Source of the DNA: Rhodobacteraceae bacterium Alg231-04 | GTDB lineage: Bacteria; Pseudomonadota; Alphaproteobacteria; Rhodobacterales; Rhodobacteraceae | Assembly (NCBI GenBank): GCA_900143635.1 | Contig: FREY01000002.1 | Span: forward strand, 194,429 to 258,428 | Length of the DNA: 64,000 nucleotides | Direction: 5' to 3' | In this document: piece after piece, positions 43,331-53,126 of the stretch | Numbering within the stretch: the stretch's first letter is position 1 | Layout: each line of letters opens with the position of its first letter | Position numbers and translations under genes: made by a program | Notes under the pieces: generated by a model | The model's input: the letters and a program-made list of their open reading frames with translations, nothing else | Databases searched by the model: none | What the model was told of the DNA's origin: nothing

Positions 43331-44761
43331 ATGATGTGCATGATTACACCTGTTCTACTCTGCGGTGGCTCCGGAACCAGACTCTGGCCGTTGTCCCGCA
43401 AAAGCTATCCAAAGCAATTTGTACCGCTGGTCGGAGAAACAACGCTGTTTCAATCCTCTGCCATGCGGCTCAGCGGCGCGGATTACGGCCCGCCGCTGGT
43501 GATGACCAATTCCGATTTCCGCTTCATCGTTACAGAGCAGCTATCGGCAGTCGGCATCGATCCGGGGGCAATTTTGATCGAACCAGAAGGGCGCAACACT
43601 GCACCGGCCATTCTGGCCGCGGCCCTCTGGCTGGAAAAACAAGACCCGAACGCCGTGATGCTGGTCGCGCCTTCGGACCATGTTGTGCCGGATCCAGAGG
43701 CGTTTCAAAAGGCCGTTGCGGCAGGTCTTCCCGCGGCCGAGGCCGGGCAACTGGTGACCTTTGGCATCGCGCCGACGCATCCGGAAACCGGCTATGGGTA
43801 TCTGGAACTCGCCCGCACACATGACACGGCCGACCCACAGCCCATGGCGCTGAAACGATTTGTCGAAAAGCCGGATATCACCAACGCCACGGCCATGTTC
43901 GACGCAGGCAACTTCCTTTGGAACGCCGGCATTTTCCTGTTTTCGGTCAAGGCAATCCTCACCGCATTTCGCAGTTTTGCCCCGGATCTGGTCGCGCCCG
44001 TTCAGAATGCTGTCGATCAGGGCAAGCCCGATCTTGGATTTCTGCGGCTGGACCCTGCTGCATGGGCGGCGGCGGATGATATCTCCATTGATTACGCGGT
44101 GATGGAAAAGGCCGACAATCTGACGGTGGTGCCCTTTGCCGCGGGCTGGTCCGATCTGGGCGGCTGGGATGCGGTCTGGCGTGAAAGCGAGCCGGACAAG
44201 GATGGTGTTGTGACCGGTGGCAATGCAACCGCGATCAGCTGCGAGAACACTCTGCTGCGGTCAGAAGACAGCGGGTTGGAGGTTGTCGGCATCGGTCTGA
44301 AAGACATCATCGCCGTCGCCATGCCCGATGCGGTTCTGGTCGCTGACGCGACCCGCGCGCAGGACGTCAAACTGGCGGTATCGGCGCTCAAGCAAAAACA
44401 GGCCATTCAGGCCGAAGCCTTTCCCAAAGATCACCGGCCCTGGGGCTGGTTCGAAAGCCTGGTGATCGGCGACAGGTTTCAGGTGAAGCGGATCCATGTC
44501 CATCCAGGGGCCGCCCTGTCGCTGCAAAGCCACCACCACCGGTCCGAACACTGGATCGTGGTCGAAGGCACCGCACGGGTCACCATCGGTGAGACCGAAA
44601 CGCTGGTGACGGAAAACCAATCCGTCTATGTCCCTCTGGGGGAAGTCCACCGGATGGAAAACCCCGGCAAATTGCCCATGGTCCTGATCGAAGTGCAAAC
44701 CGGCAGCTATCTGGGTGAGGATGACATCATCCGATACGAGGACGTCTATGCCCGCAGCTGA
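43331..44761 (+). CDS. manC: Mannose-1-phosphate guanylyltransferase / mannose-6-phosphate isomerase
   Basis: Makes GDP-mannose; the C-terminal domain interconverts mannose-6-phosphate and fructose-6-phosphate. The 476 residues have the nucleotide loop VLLCGGSGTRLWPLSRKSYP (about 9-28), FVEKPD and WNAGIFLFSV in the transferase half. The cupin half has RPWGWFESLVIGDRFQVKRI and HPGAALSLQSHHHRSEHWIV. Both activities look intact. It ends before a bidirectional terminator. Confidence 0.95.
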   Translation: MMCMITPVLLCGGSGTRLWPLSRKSYPKQFVPLVGETTLFQSSAMRLSGADYGPPLVMTNSDFRFIVTEQLSAVGIDPGAILIEPEGRNTAPAILAAALWLEKQDPNAVMLVAPSDHVVPDPEAFQKAVAAGLPAAEAGQLVTFGIAPTHPETGYGYLELARTHDTADPQPMALKRFVEKPDITNATAMFDAGNFLWNAGIFLFSVKAILTAFRSFAPDLVAPVQNAVDQGKPDLGFLRLDPAAWAAADDISIDYAVMEKADNLTVVPFAAGWSDLGGWDAVWRESEPDKDGVVTGGNATAISCENTLLRSEDSGLEVVGIGLKDIIAVAMPDAVLVADATRAQDVKLAVSALKQKQAIQAEAFPKDHRPWGWFESLVIGDRFQVKRIHVHPGAALSLQSHHHRSEHWIVVEGTARVTIGETETLVTENQSVYVPLGEVHRMENPGKLPMVLIEVQTGSYLGEDDIIRYEDVYARS

Positions 44762-44786
44762 CCGAGGTCGGTTTTCAAATAGCAAA

Positions 44787-44811
44787 AAAGGCGCCCCTCA
44801 GAGGCGCCTTT
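44787..44811. terminator. Bidirectional terminator between manC and the fusion gene
   Basis: Nine-base arms AAAGGCGCC (44787-44795) and GGCGCCTTT (44803-44811) with a seven-base loop, preceded by As and followed by TTT-rich bases. It serves both converging genes. Confidence 0.9.
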
Positions 44812-44835
44812 CTTTGGTTTCAGACCTCCTGCAGC

Positions 44836-47800
44836 TTAGGCAGAAACCGCTTTCAAAACGGGCTCAGGCTGGGCAATCGCACCGTCTTCACCAACGGTGG
44901 TCTGGCTTCCATTTTCCAACTGTCCCAGACCCTTACAGGCCACCAGCATCAGGATGTCCTTTTCGCGCGCCACGATCGCCATATGAGACAGCCAACCGCC
45001 GACCTCGCTCAGCACCGCGCCCGAGCGCTGCACCCAAGGCAACCAGGCCGGGTTGATCATGCGGCAAACCAGAATGTCCCCATCGCGGAAATCAACAAAG
45101 GCCTCTGCTCCGGCCTCTTCGTTGTCCACCCGGAACACCCGGCCAGTCGCGGTACCGTGGCCGGCAACACAGGTGCCACCCAAGGCGCCGTCACCTGCCG
45201 AAACCTGCGCCCCCAGCGACAGCAGCTCGCAATCGCGCAGTGTAAGCGTGACCGCCGACGGGGCAGTTTTCTGCAACAAAACACCGGTCTTCTTGCGGGT
45301 TTCTGCTACGGCCTTAAGCGCGCGCGCCTGTGTCCAGTCCGCCTCCAGCAGCTCATCCAGTGTCAGCTGGAATACCAACTCCTGAAAACCGGTTTGGCGT
45401 CCAAGTGCCAGCAGGGCGCGACGCAGCTCTGCCACGATCCGCAATGCTTCATGTTTGGCCTGTTCCTTCAGATCCTGAAATGCGACCGCCAGTTCCAGCG
45501 TCTCATACACATCCTCAGGAATGTTCGTCGGCGTCGACGCGCTGCCCGGATTTGGCGCTGTCGCACTATCAACCAGTGACCACAACAGCGAGGGAGACTC
45601 GCTGTAACGCGGCGCCGACAGCTCGTAATCAAAGATCGACCGGTGACCCATCAGAGCCATCGCACGGTCCTTCGCATCCTTGCCCTGACACGAGGCAATC
45701 AGACTGGTCGGCGCATTGGGCAGCTCTGCATGCATCAGATGCGCCCGCAGGCCCGGATCATCCTCCGCAGCGGCCCCCGCCTCACCCATGGTAAAGCCAG
45801 CCAGGATGTTGATCTTTTCCGCCTCGACATAGACGTCACGCACCAGCATATCCTGCAGCGTGTCGATTGCCTCAACCAGTTTGGGCTGCGGCAGGGCATC
45901 ATAGTCAACAGCCTGCCAGATCGCCAGTTTGTCAGCCAGTGCCACCATCACATCGGCGCGGAAATGATGGATCATCGGGCGCGCCTGTTTGCGCAGCTGC
46001 TTTGCTTTGGATGCCGACAGATTCAGCGTCATCCCGTCTTTAAGCGATTTATCCACATAGGTTTTTCCAAAGAACCGGACCAGATGCCCATGGCGCCCTT
46101 CGGGCAACCCATAGGGCACGCCCAATGCGCGGCAGGCCAGATCAACAGCCCCTCCCGGCGCCCAGAGACGTCCCATCAGCGAGAAGGACAGCGGTGTCGG
46201 ACGTGGCAGAACCTCGGACATTTCGTCCTGTTCCAGAATATCGGCCTGCTGATCTGCAGCGCCAAAATTGTCGAACAGGCCGCGCCATTCTGCAGCACGG
46301 GCCTGATCTGCCTCGGTGCCAAGGGCCAGCGTAGTAATGTCGCGACTTTGAACAATCTGGAAAGCGCCATTGGCATAGGCCCACTCCACATCCTGCGGGC
46401 AACCGAACAGCGCCTCGATCTCGCGGCCCAGGGCCAGAAGCGGCGCCATGTCCAGCGTCTGATCCTGTTCCTCGTCCGCGGGCAGACCAGTAAAGCGGCC
46501 AAACCGCAACGACGTTGGTGTTACCCGGCCAGAGACAAGATCCTCACCGTTACCTTCGACCCATTCGATCATGGTCATGCCCGGCGCCATCGGATCCTGC
46601 GTGAACAACACGCCGGCATAATCGGCCTGCACCATCTCCTGGACCACGATATTGCCCTGATCGGTGCTGTCGCCCTCGCCTGAATAACTGGCCGCACGGA
46701 CGGAAGAAAAGCTTTCGACCACCTCGTCCAGCGCTGACCGCATTTTGGCGGCCGTCACATCCAGAACGGATTCAAACACCCCGGCAAAGCTCTGATCTGC
46801 GCCGTCCTCATTGCAGGCCGAGCTGCGCACGGCACAGGGCGTCCCGCCCGCCAGACCATAGACTTTAGCGGCAAAAGCATCCTTTTGCCCTGCATTCATC
46901 AGCCGGTAATCCTGGATCGCATCAGAGCGCACAATCACCCCACCCGGCACCGGCAGACCGGCGTTCTTCATCACCGACAAGCGCAGGGCCTTATTGCCGG
47001 CCTCGGACAGTTCCTCGCTATAGCCCATAGGGACAACGCCGCGCGGCAACCGCGCCAGACGGCGTTTATGGGCCCGCATCGCCAGCCGCTGACCCAAGGA
47101 TTTATGCAGCCCGGTCACATAGGCCCGCTGCACCAGCAACAACGACAGGCTGAAGCAGAGGTATGCGTTGGCGGCACCCGACAAGCCAAACACCATGGCA
47201 AACAGCGCGGGCAGGCCGATCACCATCCACAGCACCCTTGCGCGCGGTGTTTTGGCGACCGCCCACAGCAGATAGATCGCCGCCAGCCCCGTGAACGCAG
47301 CGGGCATGACGAACAGGGGATCCGGCAGACCGAAATCCGCCATCCACAAGAATGGCATGGACAGGCTGGCGCTGGCCTCCTGTGCTGCGCTGACGCCCAG
47401 CATCATCACCGGCAGGAACAACAGCGCCGTCAGATTGCGCAGCGGGGTCAGGCCTTTGTCAGCGTAAAAAGCCTGAACCGCGCGCGCCTTGCGCACCGGA
47501 TCTTCTGCCAGTCTTGCCTTCAGCTGGTCCAGCTCTTCCTTGGTTGCGGCCGTCACCAGCTGATCGCGCTCTGACTTCAGTGCCACCGGCAAAACCAGAA
47601 TGCGCGTGATCAGAGACAGGGCCAGCAGACCCCAGAGGATATGGCTGCGATCATGCACGACCAGCAGGCCCGCCGCGAGGGCGCTGATCGCCTTGTCCCA
47701 AAGGCCGGTCTGCTGTTCGGTTAGCCAGGCCTTCACATGCGGCTTTGGCTCCGGCGGAATGAAATACTCCCACGGGGTGGTGTAGCGACCGCGAAAATCA

Positions 47801-48864
47801 AAACCCTTCTGGGCCAGTTCCAGCCCCAGAACCTGCCCCATGAAACAGCTGCGCCGATCATAACAGGCGGCAATCACCGGCTTCTGTTCCAAGGCTGAAA
47901 TCCGTCGCATCAGCTCATCCGTGGTGAGCGCGCGAATCGGGATGTTAACGGCGCCGGGCAAATGGCCCACCGCAAAATCACCGGGATATCGGGTGTCCAC
48001 GATTTGCACGCTTTCAGAGTTGATGATCTGCTCAAAGTCACCGGTCGAGAGCAAAACATCCCTATTTTGATATTCAGGAATGGCACGCAGATCAGAAAGC
48101 GTCTTAACATCCGCATCGCTGAATTGACGTCCTTCAACAATCCACTTCTCAATTCCACCGGCAATATAGCTGCAATCGATGCCCATTTTGGCCAGCTCGG
48201 AACAAGTTTCTGAACTTCGGTTCCCGTTATGGCAGAACAAGACAACCTTCTGCCCTGCACGCACCGGCTGCGACTGTTTGAAATCGGGAAAGCGGATATG
48301 CGTGGCACCGGGCAGGGTGCCCATGGCGTTTTCACCGGTTTCACGAATGTCGTAAAACAACGCCTCGCCCTCTTGCAGCAGGACCGCCGCCTGATCGGTT
48401 GTGACCGCCAGGGGGTCATTTTCTTGTTTGGTAAAGCTCGACTCCTTCAGAGTCTCATCCTTGATCTCTGTTCCGTCAAATTGTGCAGGACGGACAAGGG
48501 TTGCCTGCAGACGAGCAAGGTCAGCAGACTTATTATTATTGTACTGCATATAGTTAGCGAGAAGCAAAGCGAATACCGCAAGTGACAGAACGGCAATCAG
48601 CTTGATCGGATAACGACCAGGAGCCATCCCAGGCTTGCGCGCAAGGCCCAATTTCGAAGCAATAATTGCCCCAAGTCCAGAAACCATCGCAATGCCCACG
48701 GCAAAAACCTGCGACAGCGAGGACACAGAACCGATGACAAGTTCAGGCGAGGGGATCGCAAAGGCTGCGCCGGGAACGCATACTCCACCTGCGACAATCG
48801 TCATCTGCAACAGCACACGGCTGGCGGCCCTGTTCGAGGCCGCTTTCCGAAAATTCTTTTTCAC
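44836..48864 (-). CDS. Four-part fusion: two rhodaneses, YidC/Oxa1-like domain, RPH-like dikinase
   Basis: A 1342-residue membrane protein with an unusual layout. Residues 15-110 hold a signal-like stretch and about two more membrane segments. Rhodanese 1 spans about 150-245, with Cys211 in FCHNGNRS. Rhodanese 2 spans about 270-370, with Cys334 in CYDRRSC. Residues 386-585 resemble YidC/Oxa1, including Arg421 in SLITRILVLPVALKSERD and FLWMADFGLPDPLFVMPA. A PEP-synthase-type ATP-grasp is at about 620-845 (PCAVRSSACNEDGADQSFAG). A helical region begins EVLPRPTPLSFS (884). The swivelling phosphohistidine domain has His1294 in GGWLSHMAIVARE. The pyruvate-binding barrel of PEP synthase is missing, so rifampin phosphotransferase is the closer architecture. 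Substrate unknown. No frameshift seen. Confidence 0.88.
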   Translation of the reverse strand: MKKNFRKAASNRAASRVLLQMTIVAGGVCVPGAAFAIPSPELVIGSVSSLSQVFAVGIAMVSGLGAIIASKLGLARKPGMAPGRYPIKLIAVLSLAVFALLLANYMQYNNNKSADLARLQATLVRPAQFDGTEIKDETLKESSFTKQENDPLAVTTDQAAVLLQEGEALFYDIRETGENAMGTLPGATHIRFPDFKQSQPVRAGQKVVLFCHNGNRSSETCSELAKMGIDCSYIAGGIEKWIVEGRQFSDADVKTLSDLRAIPEYQNRDVLLSTGDFEQIINSESVQIVDTRYPGDFAVGHLPGAVNIPIRALTTDELMRRISALEQKPVIAACYDRRSCFMGQVLGLELAQKGFDFRGRYTTPWEYFIPPEPKPHVKAWLTEQQTGLWDKAISALAAGLLVVHDRSHILWGLLALSLITRILVLPVALKSERDQLVTAATKEELDQLKARLAEDPVRKARAVQAFYADKGLTPLRNLTALLFLPVMMLGVSAAQEASASLSMPFLWMADFGLPDPLFVMPAAFTGLAAIYLLWAVAKTPRARVLWMVIGLPALFAMVFGLSGAANAYLCFSLSLLLVQRAYVTGLHKSLGQRLAMRAHKRRLARLPRGVVPMGYSEELSEAGNKALRLSVMKNAGLPVPGGVIVRSDAIQDYRLMNAGQKDAFAAKVYGLAGGTPCAVRSSACNEDGADQSFAGVFESVLDVTAAKMRSALDEVVESFSSVRAASYSGEGDSTDQGNIVVQEMVQADYAGVLFTQDPMAPGMTMIEWVEGNGEDLVSGRVTPTSLRFGRFTGLPADEEQDQTLDMAPLLALGREIEALFGCPQDVEWAYANGAFQIVQSRDITTLALGTEADQARAAEWRGLFDNFGAADQQADILEQDEMSEVLPRPTPLSFSLMGRLWAPGGAVDLACRALGVPYGLPEGRHGHLVRFFGKTYVDKSLKDGMTLNLSASKAKQLRKQARPMIHHFRADVMVALADKLAIWQAVDYDALPQPKLVEAIDTLQDMLVRDVYVEAEKINILAGFTMGEAGAAAEDDPGLRAHLMHAELPNAPTSLIASCQGKDAKDRAMALMGHRSIFDYELSAPRYSESPSLLWSLVDSATAPNPGSASTPTNIPEDVYETLELAVAFQDLKEQAKHEALRIVAELRRALLALGRQTGFQELVFQLTLDELLEADWTQARALKAVAETRKKTGVLLQKTAPSAVTLTLRDCELLSLGAQVSAGDGALGGTCVAGHGTATGRVFRVDNEEAGAEAFVDFRDGDILVCRMINPAWLPWVQRSGAVLSEVGGWLSHMAIVAREKDILMLVACKGLGQLENGSQTTVGEDGAIAQPEPVLKAVSA

Positions 48865-48901
48865 GTCTTATCCTAACGGAGTGGTATTCTGACCAATCAT
48901 C

Positions 48902-48913
48902 AACCTTAAGGTT
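48902..48913. promoter_or_regulatory. Perfect palindrome AACCTTAAGGTT upstream of the fusion gene
   Basis: A twelve-base perfect palindrome 38 bases upstream of the fusion gene's ATG, inside the 234-base divergent region. It could be an operator. The binding protein is not known. Confidence 0.4.
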
Positions 48914-48939
48914 AATTTTACTAAAAGATGTCGAATTCC

Positions 48940-48955
48940 TTACCGAAGAGTTAAC
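48940..48955. promoter_or_regulatory. CtrA-like site between the fusion gene and the PhnD-like gene
   Basis: TTAC-N7-TTAAC, the same one-mismatch form as the site upstream of fliK. If functional, it would tie this locus to the CtrA regulon along with the flagellum. Confidence 0.45.
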
Positions 48956-49098
48956 GATGGGGAAATTTCGCCAAAACTTCTGAAAATTGACCGAAAAAAC
49001 TTCGTCCGGTCTTAACTAGATATTTTATGAGTGATGAAAGGTTGGCACTGTAACTACCGTCAGCGGCTTCGCTGGCACATGCACACAAGGAATCAAGA

Positions 49099-49998
49099 AT
49101 GACCTGCCCTGCATTTTTTTTACGAGTATCCACTAGTTCCATGTTCAAACTGCCGGCTGTTGCCGGGCTTTGGGCCATCCTGACTGCCTTTGCATTCTGC
49201 ATTCTGCCGCAAACCGCTGCGGCAGAGGTTCGCCTGACCTTTGGCACCTATGCTGCGGACAAGCCGACAACGACGGTTAAAAAATACCGGCCGTTCCTGT
49301 CCTTTCTTGAAGCCCGCATGACTGCGGAACTGGGCGAACCGGTGAAGATACGGATGAAGATCGCCAAGGCTTATCAGGAAGGGATCGACGATCTCGCCAA
49401 TGGTGAGGTCGATTTTGCCCGTTTCGGGCCCGCCTCTTATGTGCATGTCAAAACCGCCAACCCCGGCATCCAGCTGATCACCATGGAATCCAAGAATGGC
49501 GAAAAGCGTTTCAAAGGGGTGATCGTTGTGCATTCCGATAGCGACATAGCCACACTCGCTGATCTGGCAGGCAAAAGCTTTGCGTTCGGGGATGAGCTGT
49601 CGACCATCGGCCGGTATTTGTCGCAGGCTGCCCTTTTGGAATCCGGTATCTCCAGCAAAGGGCTCAGCGGCTATGATTTCCTCGGCCGGCATGACCTCGT
49701 TGGTGAGGCAGTGGGGGCCGGGCGGTTCACGGCAGGCGCCCTGAAGGAAAGCACCTATAAGCAACTGGTCGCCAAGGGCGTGCCGATCAGGGTGCTCGCA
49801 TCCTTTGACAATGTGACCAAGCCATGGCTGGCCTCCTCGAATACGGATCCTGATGTGGTCGCGGCAATGCGCCGGGTCATGCTGTCTTCGGAAAACGAAG
49901 AGATCGTTCGCCGTATTTCCAAGAACGGCTTTCTTGAGGGCACGGACCAGGATTATGACTTCGTGCGCCAGGGTATGGAGCAAAGCCTGGCGTTCTGA
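49099..49998 (+). CDS. PhnD-like periplasmic substrate-binding protein
   Basis: A 299-residue binding protein of the phosphate/phosphonate (PhnD) type. The hydrophobic signal is at about 15-42, ending AAA, and a second ATG at 49141 would shorten the leader. AAGGA lies seven bases before the chosen ATG. Motifs are VRLTFGTYAADKPTTTVKKY, ANGEVDFARFGPASYVHVKT and DLAGKSFAFGDELSTIGRYL. No ABC permease or ATPase gene follows. Instead a hybrid kinase follows after 48 bases, so sensing rather than uptake is likely. Confidence 0.87.
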   Translation: MTCPAFFLRVSTSSMFKLPAVAGLWAILTAFAFCILPQTAAAEVRLTFGTYAADKPTTTVKKYRPFLSFLEARMTAELGEPVKIRMKIAKAYQEGIDDLANGEVDFARFGPASYVHVKTANPGIQLITMESKNGEKRFKGVIVVHSDSDIATLADLAGKSFAFGDELSTIGRYLSQAALLESGISSKGLSGYDFLGRHDLVGEAVGAGRFTAGALKESTYKQLVAKGVPIRVLASFDNVTKPWLASSNTDPDVVAAMRRVMLSSENEEIVRRISKNGFLEGTDQDYDFVRQGMEQSLAF

Positions 49999-50046
49999 TC
50001 CGCATGGATTGGATCGGCAGACGTCCCGCACAGAAAGTGTGATCAT

Positions 50047-52326
50047 ATGAAGCGCACAGGTATATTACTGCAAATTGTCGTGTCGATGGCGCTGGCCGCC
50101 ATCGTCGTTGCTGCCGCTATTGGCACCATCGCCCAGAAGGACGAAACCCGTCGTCTGCGCGCCCAGCTGACCGACCAGGCAGACCTTACTATTTCCCTGC
50201 TCGGCGGTCTGATGATCGAAGCAATCATTGTCGAAGATGTGCCGGTGCTCGAAACCGCCCTACAGGAAGCGGTGGCAAGGGCACCGCGGATATTGTCGAT
50301 CCGGGTCCTTGATCCGCAGCACCGCCTGATAGCCAAAGCCGGATCCAATATGGAACGCGGCCCGGAAGAGACTGTTTTTCAGCAACGCCCCATCATCTGG
50401 GAGGGTGAAGAGTTTGGCTTTATGCATGTGGAATGGTCCACCCGCGAAGCCAAAGCCTTGATTGCGGTCAACGTCCGCAAGGCGATGCTATGGACCGGCA
50501 GCTCGGTCGCGATTCTGTCCTTGATCCTGCTCGTTCTTGTTCATGTCTTTGCGATGCGGCCCTTGCAAATGGTTCACCAGCGGATGTCAGATGCCATCTC
50601 TGGTCTGAACCGGCCCAGCCTTCGCTTGCCTTGGTTTGCCGCCCGCGAACTTGCGGCGCTGAATTTTTCGGTCGGCGTTCTGGAAGACACCTTCCAGGAA
50701 CGTGATGAACGCGAAAAGGCCTTGGAAAGAGCGCGCGAGTCGGCGGATGTCGCGAATCGCGCAAAATCGGATTTCCTCGCCAATATGAGCCATGAAATCC
50801 GCACCCCGATGAATGGCGTCATCGGCATGGCCGAACTGATGCTGGAAACGGAGCTGGACGAAGAACAGCGCATGTATGCGGCGACGATTTCGAAATCTGG
50901 CAACGCTCTATTGTCGATCATCAATGACATCCTGAATTTCTCAAAAATCGAAGCGGGCAAAATGGATCTGGACCGCGCCCCCTTCAACCTGCGGGCCGCG
51001 ATGGAAGATGTGGTGACACTGCTGTCCCCAAAAGCTGCCGAGAAAGGTGTGGAAATTTCTCTGCGCTACCGGCCCGAGTTGCCGGAAACATTTGAGGGTG
51101 ACGCAGGCCGCATCCGCCAGGTGGTTACCAATATTGCCGGCAATGCGGTAAAATTCACCTCTGAAGGCAATGTCGGTATCGAGGTTGACGGCCAGTACCA
51201 AGGCGACAACTTCGTGTTGTCGATCCAGATTTCCGACACCGGGATCGGCATTCCCGAAGATGAAATCGATCACATATTCAATGCGTTTGAACAGGTCGAC
51301 AGCGCCGCAACCCGCAATTTTGAAGGCACCGGGCTGGGTCTGGCCATCTCGTCCAGGCTGATGATGCTGATGGGCGGTAAGGTGTCGGCCTGTTCGATTC
51401 CGGGCGAGGGTTCCGTCTTCACCATTCGCCTGCCGCTCCCGGTTAGCGCCCAACACCGCGAAACAATGCCTGCCAGCACGCCGCTGCGCCAGGGGCTTCG
51501 GGTTCTGATCGTCGATGATCTGCAGCTCAATCGGATGATTTTGCAGGAACAGCTTGCCGCCTGGGGGGTGACCTGCACCCTGGCCGAATCGGGTCGTGAA
51601 GCGCTGAACATACTGGCCGACAGCCAGACAGATAGTTCCGGTTTCGACCTGATCATTCAGGATCATGTCATGCCAGGTATGGATGGGCTTGAGCTTGCTG
51701 AACGCATCCGCGCAATGGCAGATTACGCCAGCCTGCCAATCATCATTCTCTCGTCGGCCGACCAGCATCTCGGTCAGGAAGCGCGCAGCAGGCTTTTCCC
51801 CTGCGAATTGGTTCTCAAACCGGTGCGGGCGGAATATCTGAAGTCGGTGGTCAATCGTATTCTTTTGTCACAGCCGACCAAAACAGCTGCGCCTCAGCCC
51901 TCCCCCAAGGCCGAAGCAAACCAGAACACCGTGAAAGTGCTGCTGGCAGAGGACAACTTAACCAATCAGCTGGTCGTGAAGAAAATGCTCAAGTCCTATC
52001 CGGTGGAGATTTCGGTCGTCGCAAATGGGGCTGATGCGGTGTCGGCCTATGCAGACCGGCAACCGGATGTCATCCTGATGGATATGATGATGCCGGAAAT
52101 GGACGGGATCGAAGCGACCCAGCGGATCCGCATATTGGAGACCCGCAGCCAGCTGGACCATTGCCCGGTGATTGCCCTCACAGCAAATGCCCTGCCCGGC
52201 GATCAGGAAAAATGCATGGCGGCAGGGATGGATGATTTCCTCAGCAAACCCGTGAGCAAAGCGGCGCTATGGCAGGCGGTGCAGAAATGGGGCGGCTCCC
52301 ACCTGCCCGCCGTGTCCAGCGCCTGA
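50047..52326 (+). CDS. Hybrid sensor histidine kinase with two receiver domains
   Basis: A 759-residue membrane kinase. Membrane segments at about 7-28 and 147-169 enclose a short periplasmic region of about 118 residues. The HisKA domain has His249 in [16 protein letters not shown], and the ATPase follows with [13 protein letters not shown] and [20 protein letters not shown]. Receiver 1 has Asp539 in [13 protein letters not shown] and receiver 2 has Asp679 in [13 protein letters not shown]. No HPt domain or DNA-binding output is attached, so a separate phosphotransfer protein or regulator is needed. It is coupled to the PhnD-like gene upstream. Confidence 0.93.
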   Translation: MKRTGILLQIVVSMALAAIVVAAAIGTIAQKDETRRLRAQLTDQADLTISLLGGLMIEAIIVEDVPVLETALQEAVARAPRILSIRVLDPQHRLIAKAGSNMERGPEETVFQQRPIIWEGEEFGFMHVEWSTREAKALIAVNVRKAMLWTGSSVAILSLILLVLVHVFAMRPLQMVHQRMSDAISGLNRPSLRLPWFAARELAALNFSVGVLEDTFQERDEREKALERARESADVANRAKSDFLANMSHEIRTPMNGVIGMAELMLETELDEEQRMYAATISKSGNALLSIINDILNFSKIEAGKMDLDRAPFNLRAAMEDVVTLLSPKAAEKGVEISLRYRPELPETFEGDAGRIRQVVTNIAGNAVKFTSEGNVGIEVDGQYQGDNFVLSIQISDTGIGIPEDEIDHIFNAFEQVDSAATRNFEGTGLGLAISSRLMMLMGGKVSACSIPGEGSVFTIRLPLPVSAQHRETMPASTPLRQGLRVLIVDDLQLNRMILQEQLAAWGVTCTLAESGREALNILADSQTDSSGFDLIIQDHVMPGMDGLELAERIRAMADYASLPIIILSSADQHLGQEARSRLFPCELVLKPVRAEYLKSVVNRILLSQPTKTAAPQPSPKAEANQNTVKVLLAEDNLTNQLVVKKMLKSYPVEISVVANGADAVSAYADRQPDVILMDMMMPEMDGIEATQRIRILETRSQLDHCPVIALTANALPGDQEKCMAAGMDDFLSKPVSKAALWQAVQKWGGSHLPAVSSA

Positions 52327-52328
52327 AG

Positions 52329-53126
52329 TCAGCGGCCGATCAGCGCCTTTCCCAGGTTCGAGAGCACAAATAATACGGCCGCCAGGCAGACAATCGCCGG
52401 CCCGGTTGGAAGGTCAGCACTAAACGAGATCTGCAATCCGCCCAGCGCGGAAACACCGCCCACAGCGCCGGCGGCAAGCGTCATCCGTTCGGGTGTCGAC
52501 GCAAAGGGGCGGGCTGTTGCGGCCGGAATAATCAGCATTGCCGCAATCAGCAACACGCCGACAACCTTAATCGCCACCGCAACAACCAGCGCAAGTGCCA
52601 AGGTCAGAACCAGCTGTTCGCGGCGCGGATCAATACCTGCAGCATAGGCCAGATCGGGATTCAGCGTCGCCGTCAACAGCGCGTTCCAGCGCCACCACAG
52701 CAGGCCCAACACCATCGCCGATCCACCCCAGATCACCATCAGATCATATTTGCTGACCGCCAGAATATCGCCGAACAAATAGGCCATCAGATCGATCCGG
52801 ACGCCGGGTACAAAAGAAACAGCCACCAGCCCAAAGGCCAGCGCGCTATGGGCCATTACGCCCAGCATCGTGTCCATCCCGTAGCCTCGGCCGGTGACGG
52901 CGGACACGGTCACAGCCATCAGCAGCGCAACAAGAAGAACGCCGCCAAAGACCGGCAGGTCCAGCGCCAAGGCAAGGGCCACGCCGAGAATGGAAGCATG
53001 TGCCGTCGCATCGCCAAAATAGGCCATTCGACGCCACACCACAAAACAGCCCAGCGGCGCTGCCGCAAGCGCGACACCCAGACCAGCAAGGGCCGCACGG
53101 ACCAGAAAATCATCAAGGAAACTCAT
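52329..53126 (-). CDS. znuB: Zinc ABC transporter permease ZnuB
   Basis: Membrane component of high-affinity zinc uptake, 265 residues with about eight hydrophobic segments. Recognisable parts are PLGCFVVWRRMAYFGDATAH, with the ASILGVALA that follows, and VKVVGVLLIAAMLIIPAATA-like sequence near 185-205. It overlaps znuC by four bases and ends two bases from the converging kinase gene. Confidence 0.94.
   Translation of the reverse strand: MSFLDDFLVRAALAGLGVALAAAPLGCFVVWRRMAYFGDATAHASILGVALALALDLPVFGGVLLVALLMAVTVSAVTGRGYGMDTMLGVMAHSALAFGLVAVSFVPGVRIDLMAYLFGDILAVSKYDLMVIWGGSAMVLGLLWWRWNALLTATLNPDLAYAAGIDPRREQLVLTLALALVVAVAIKVVGVLLIAAMLIIPAATARPFASTPERMTLAAGAVGGVSALGGLQISFSADLPTGPAIVCLAAVLFVLSNLGKALIGR

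Noticed and set aside
51483-51800. First receiver of the hybrid kinase suspected to be degenerate
   Set aside because: The acidic pair, acceptor Asp539 and a later Lys in LVLKPV are all present, so it looks functional.
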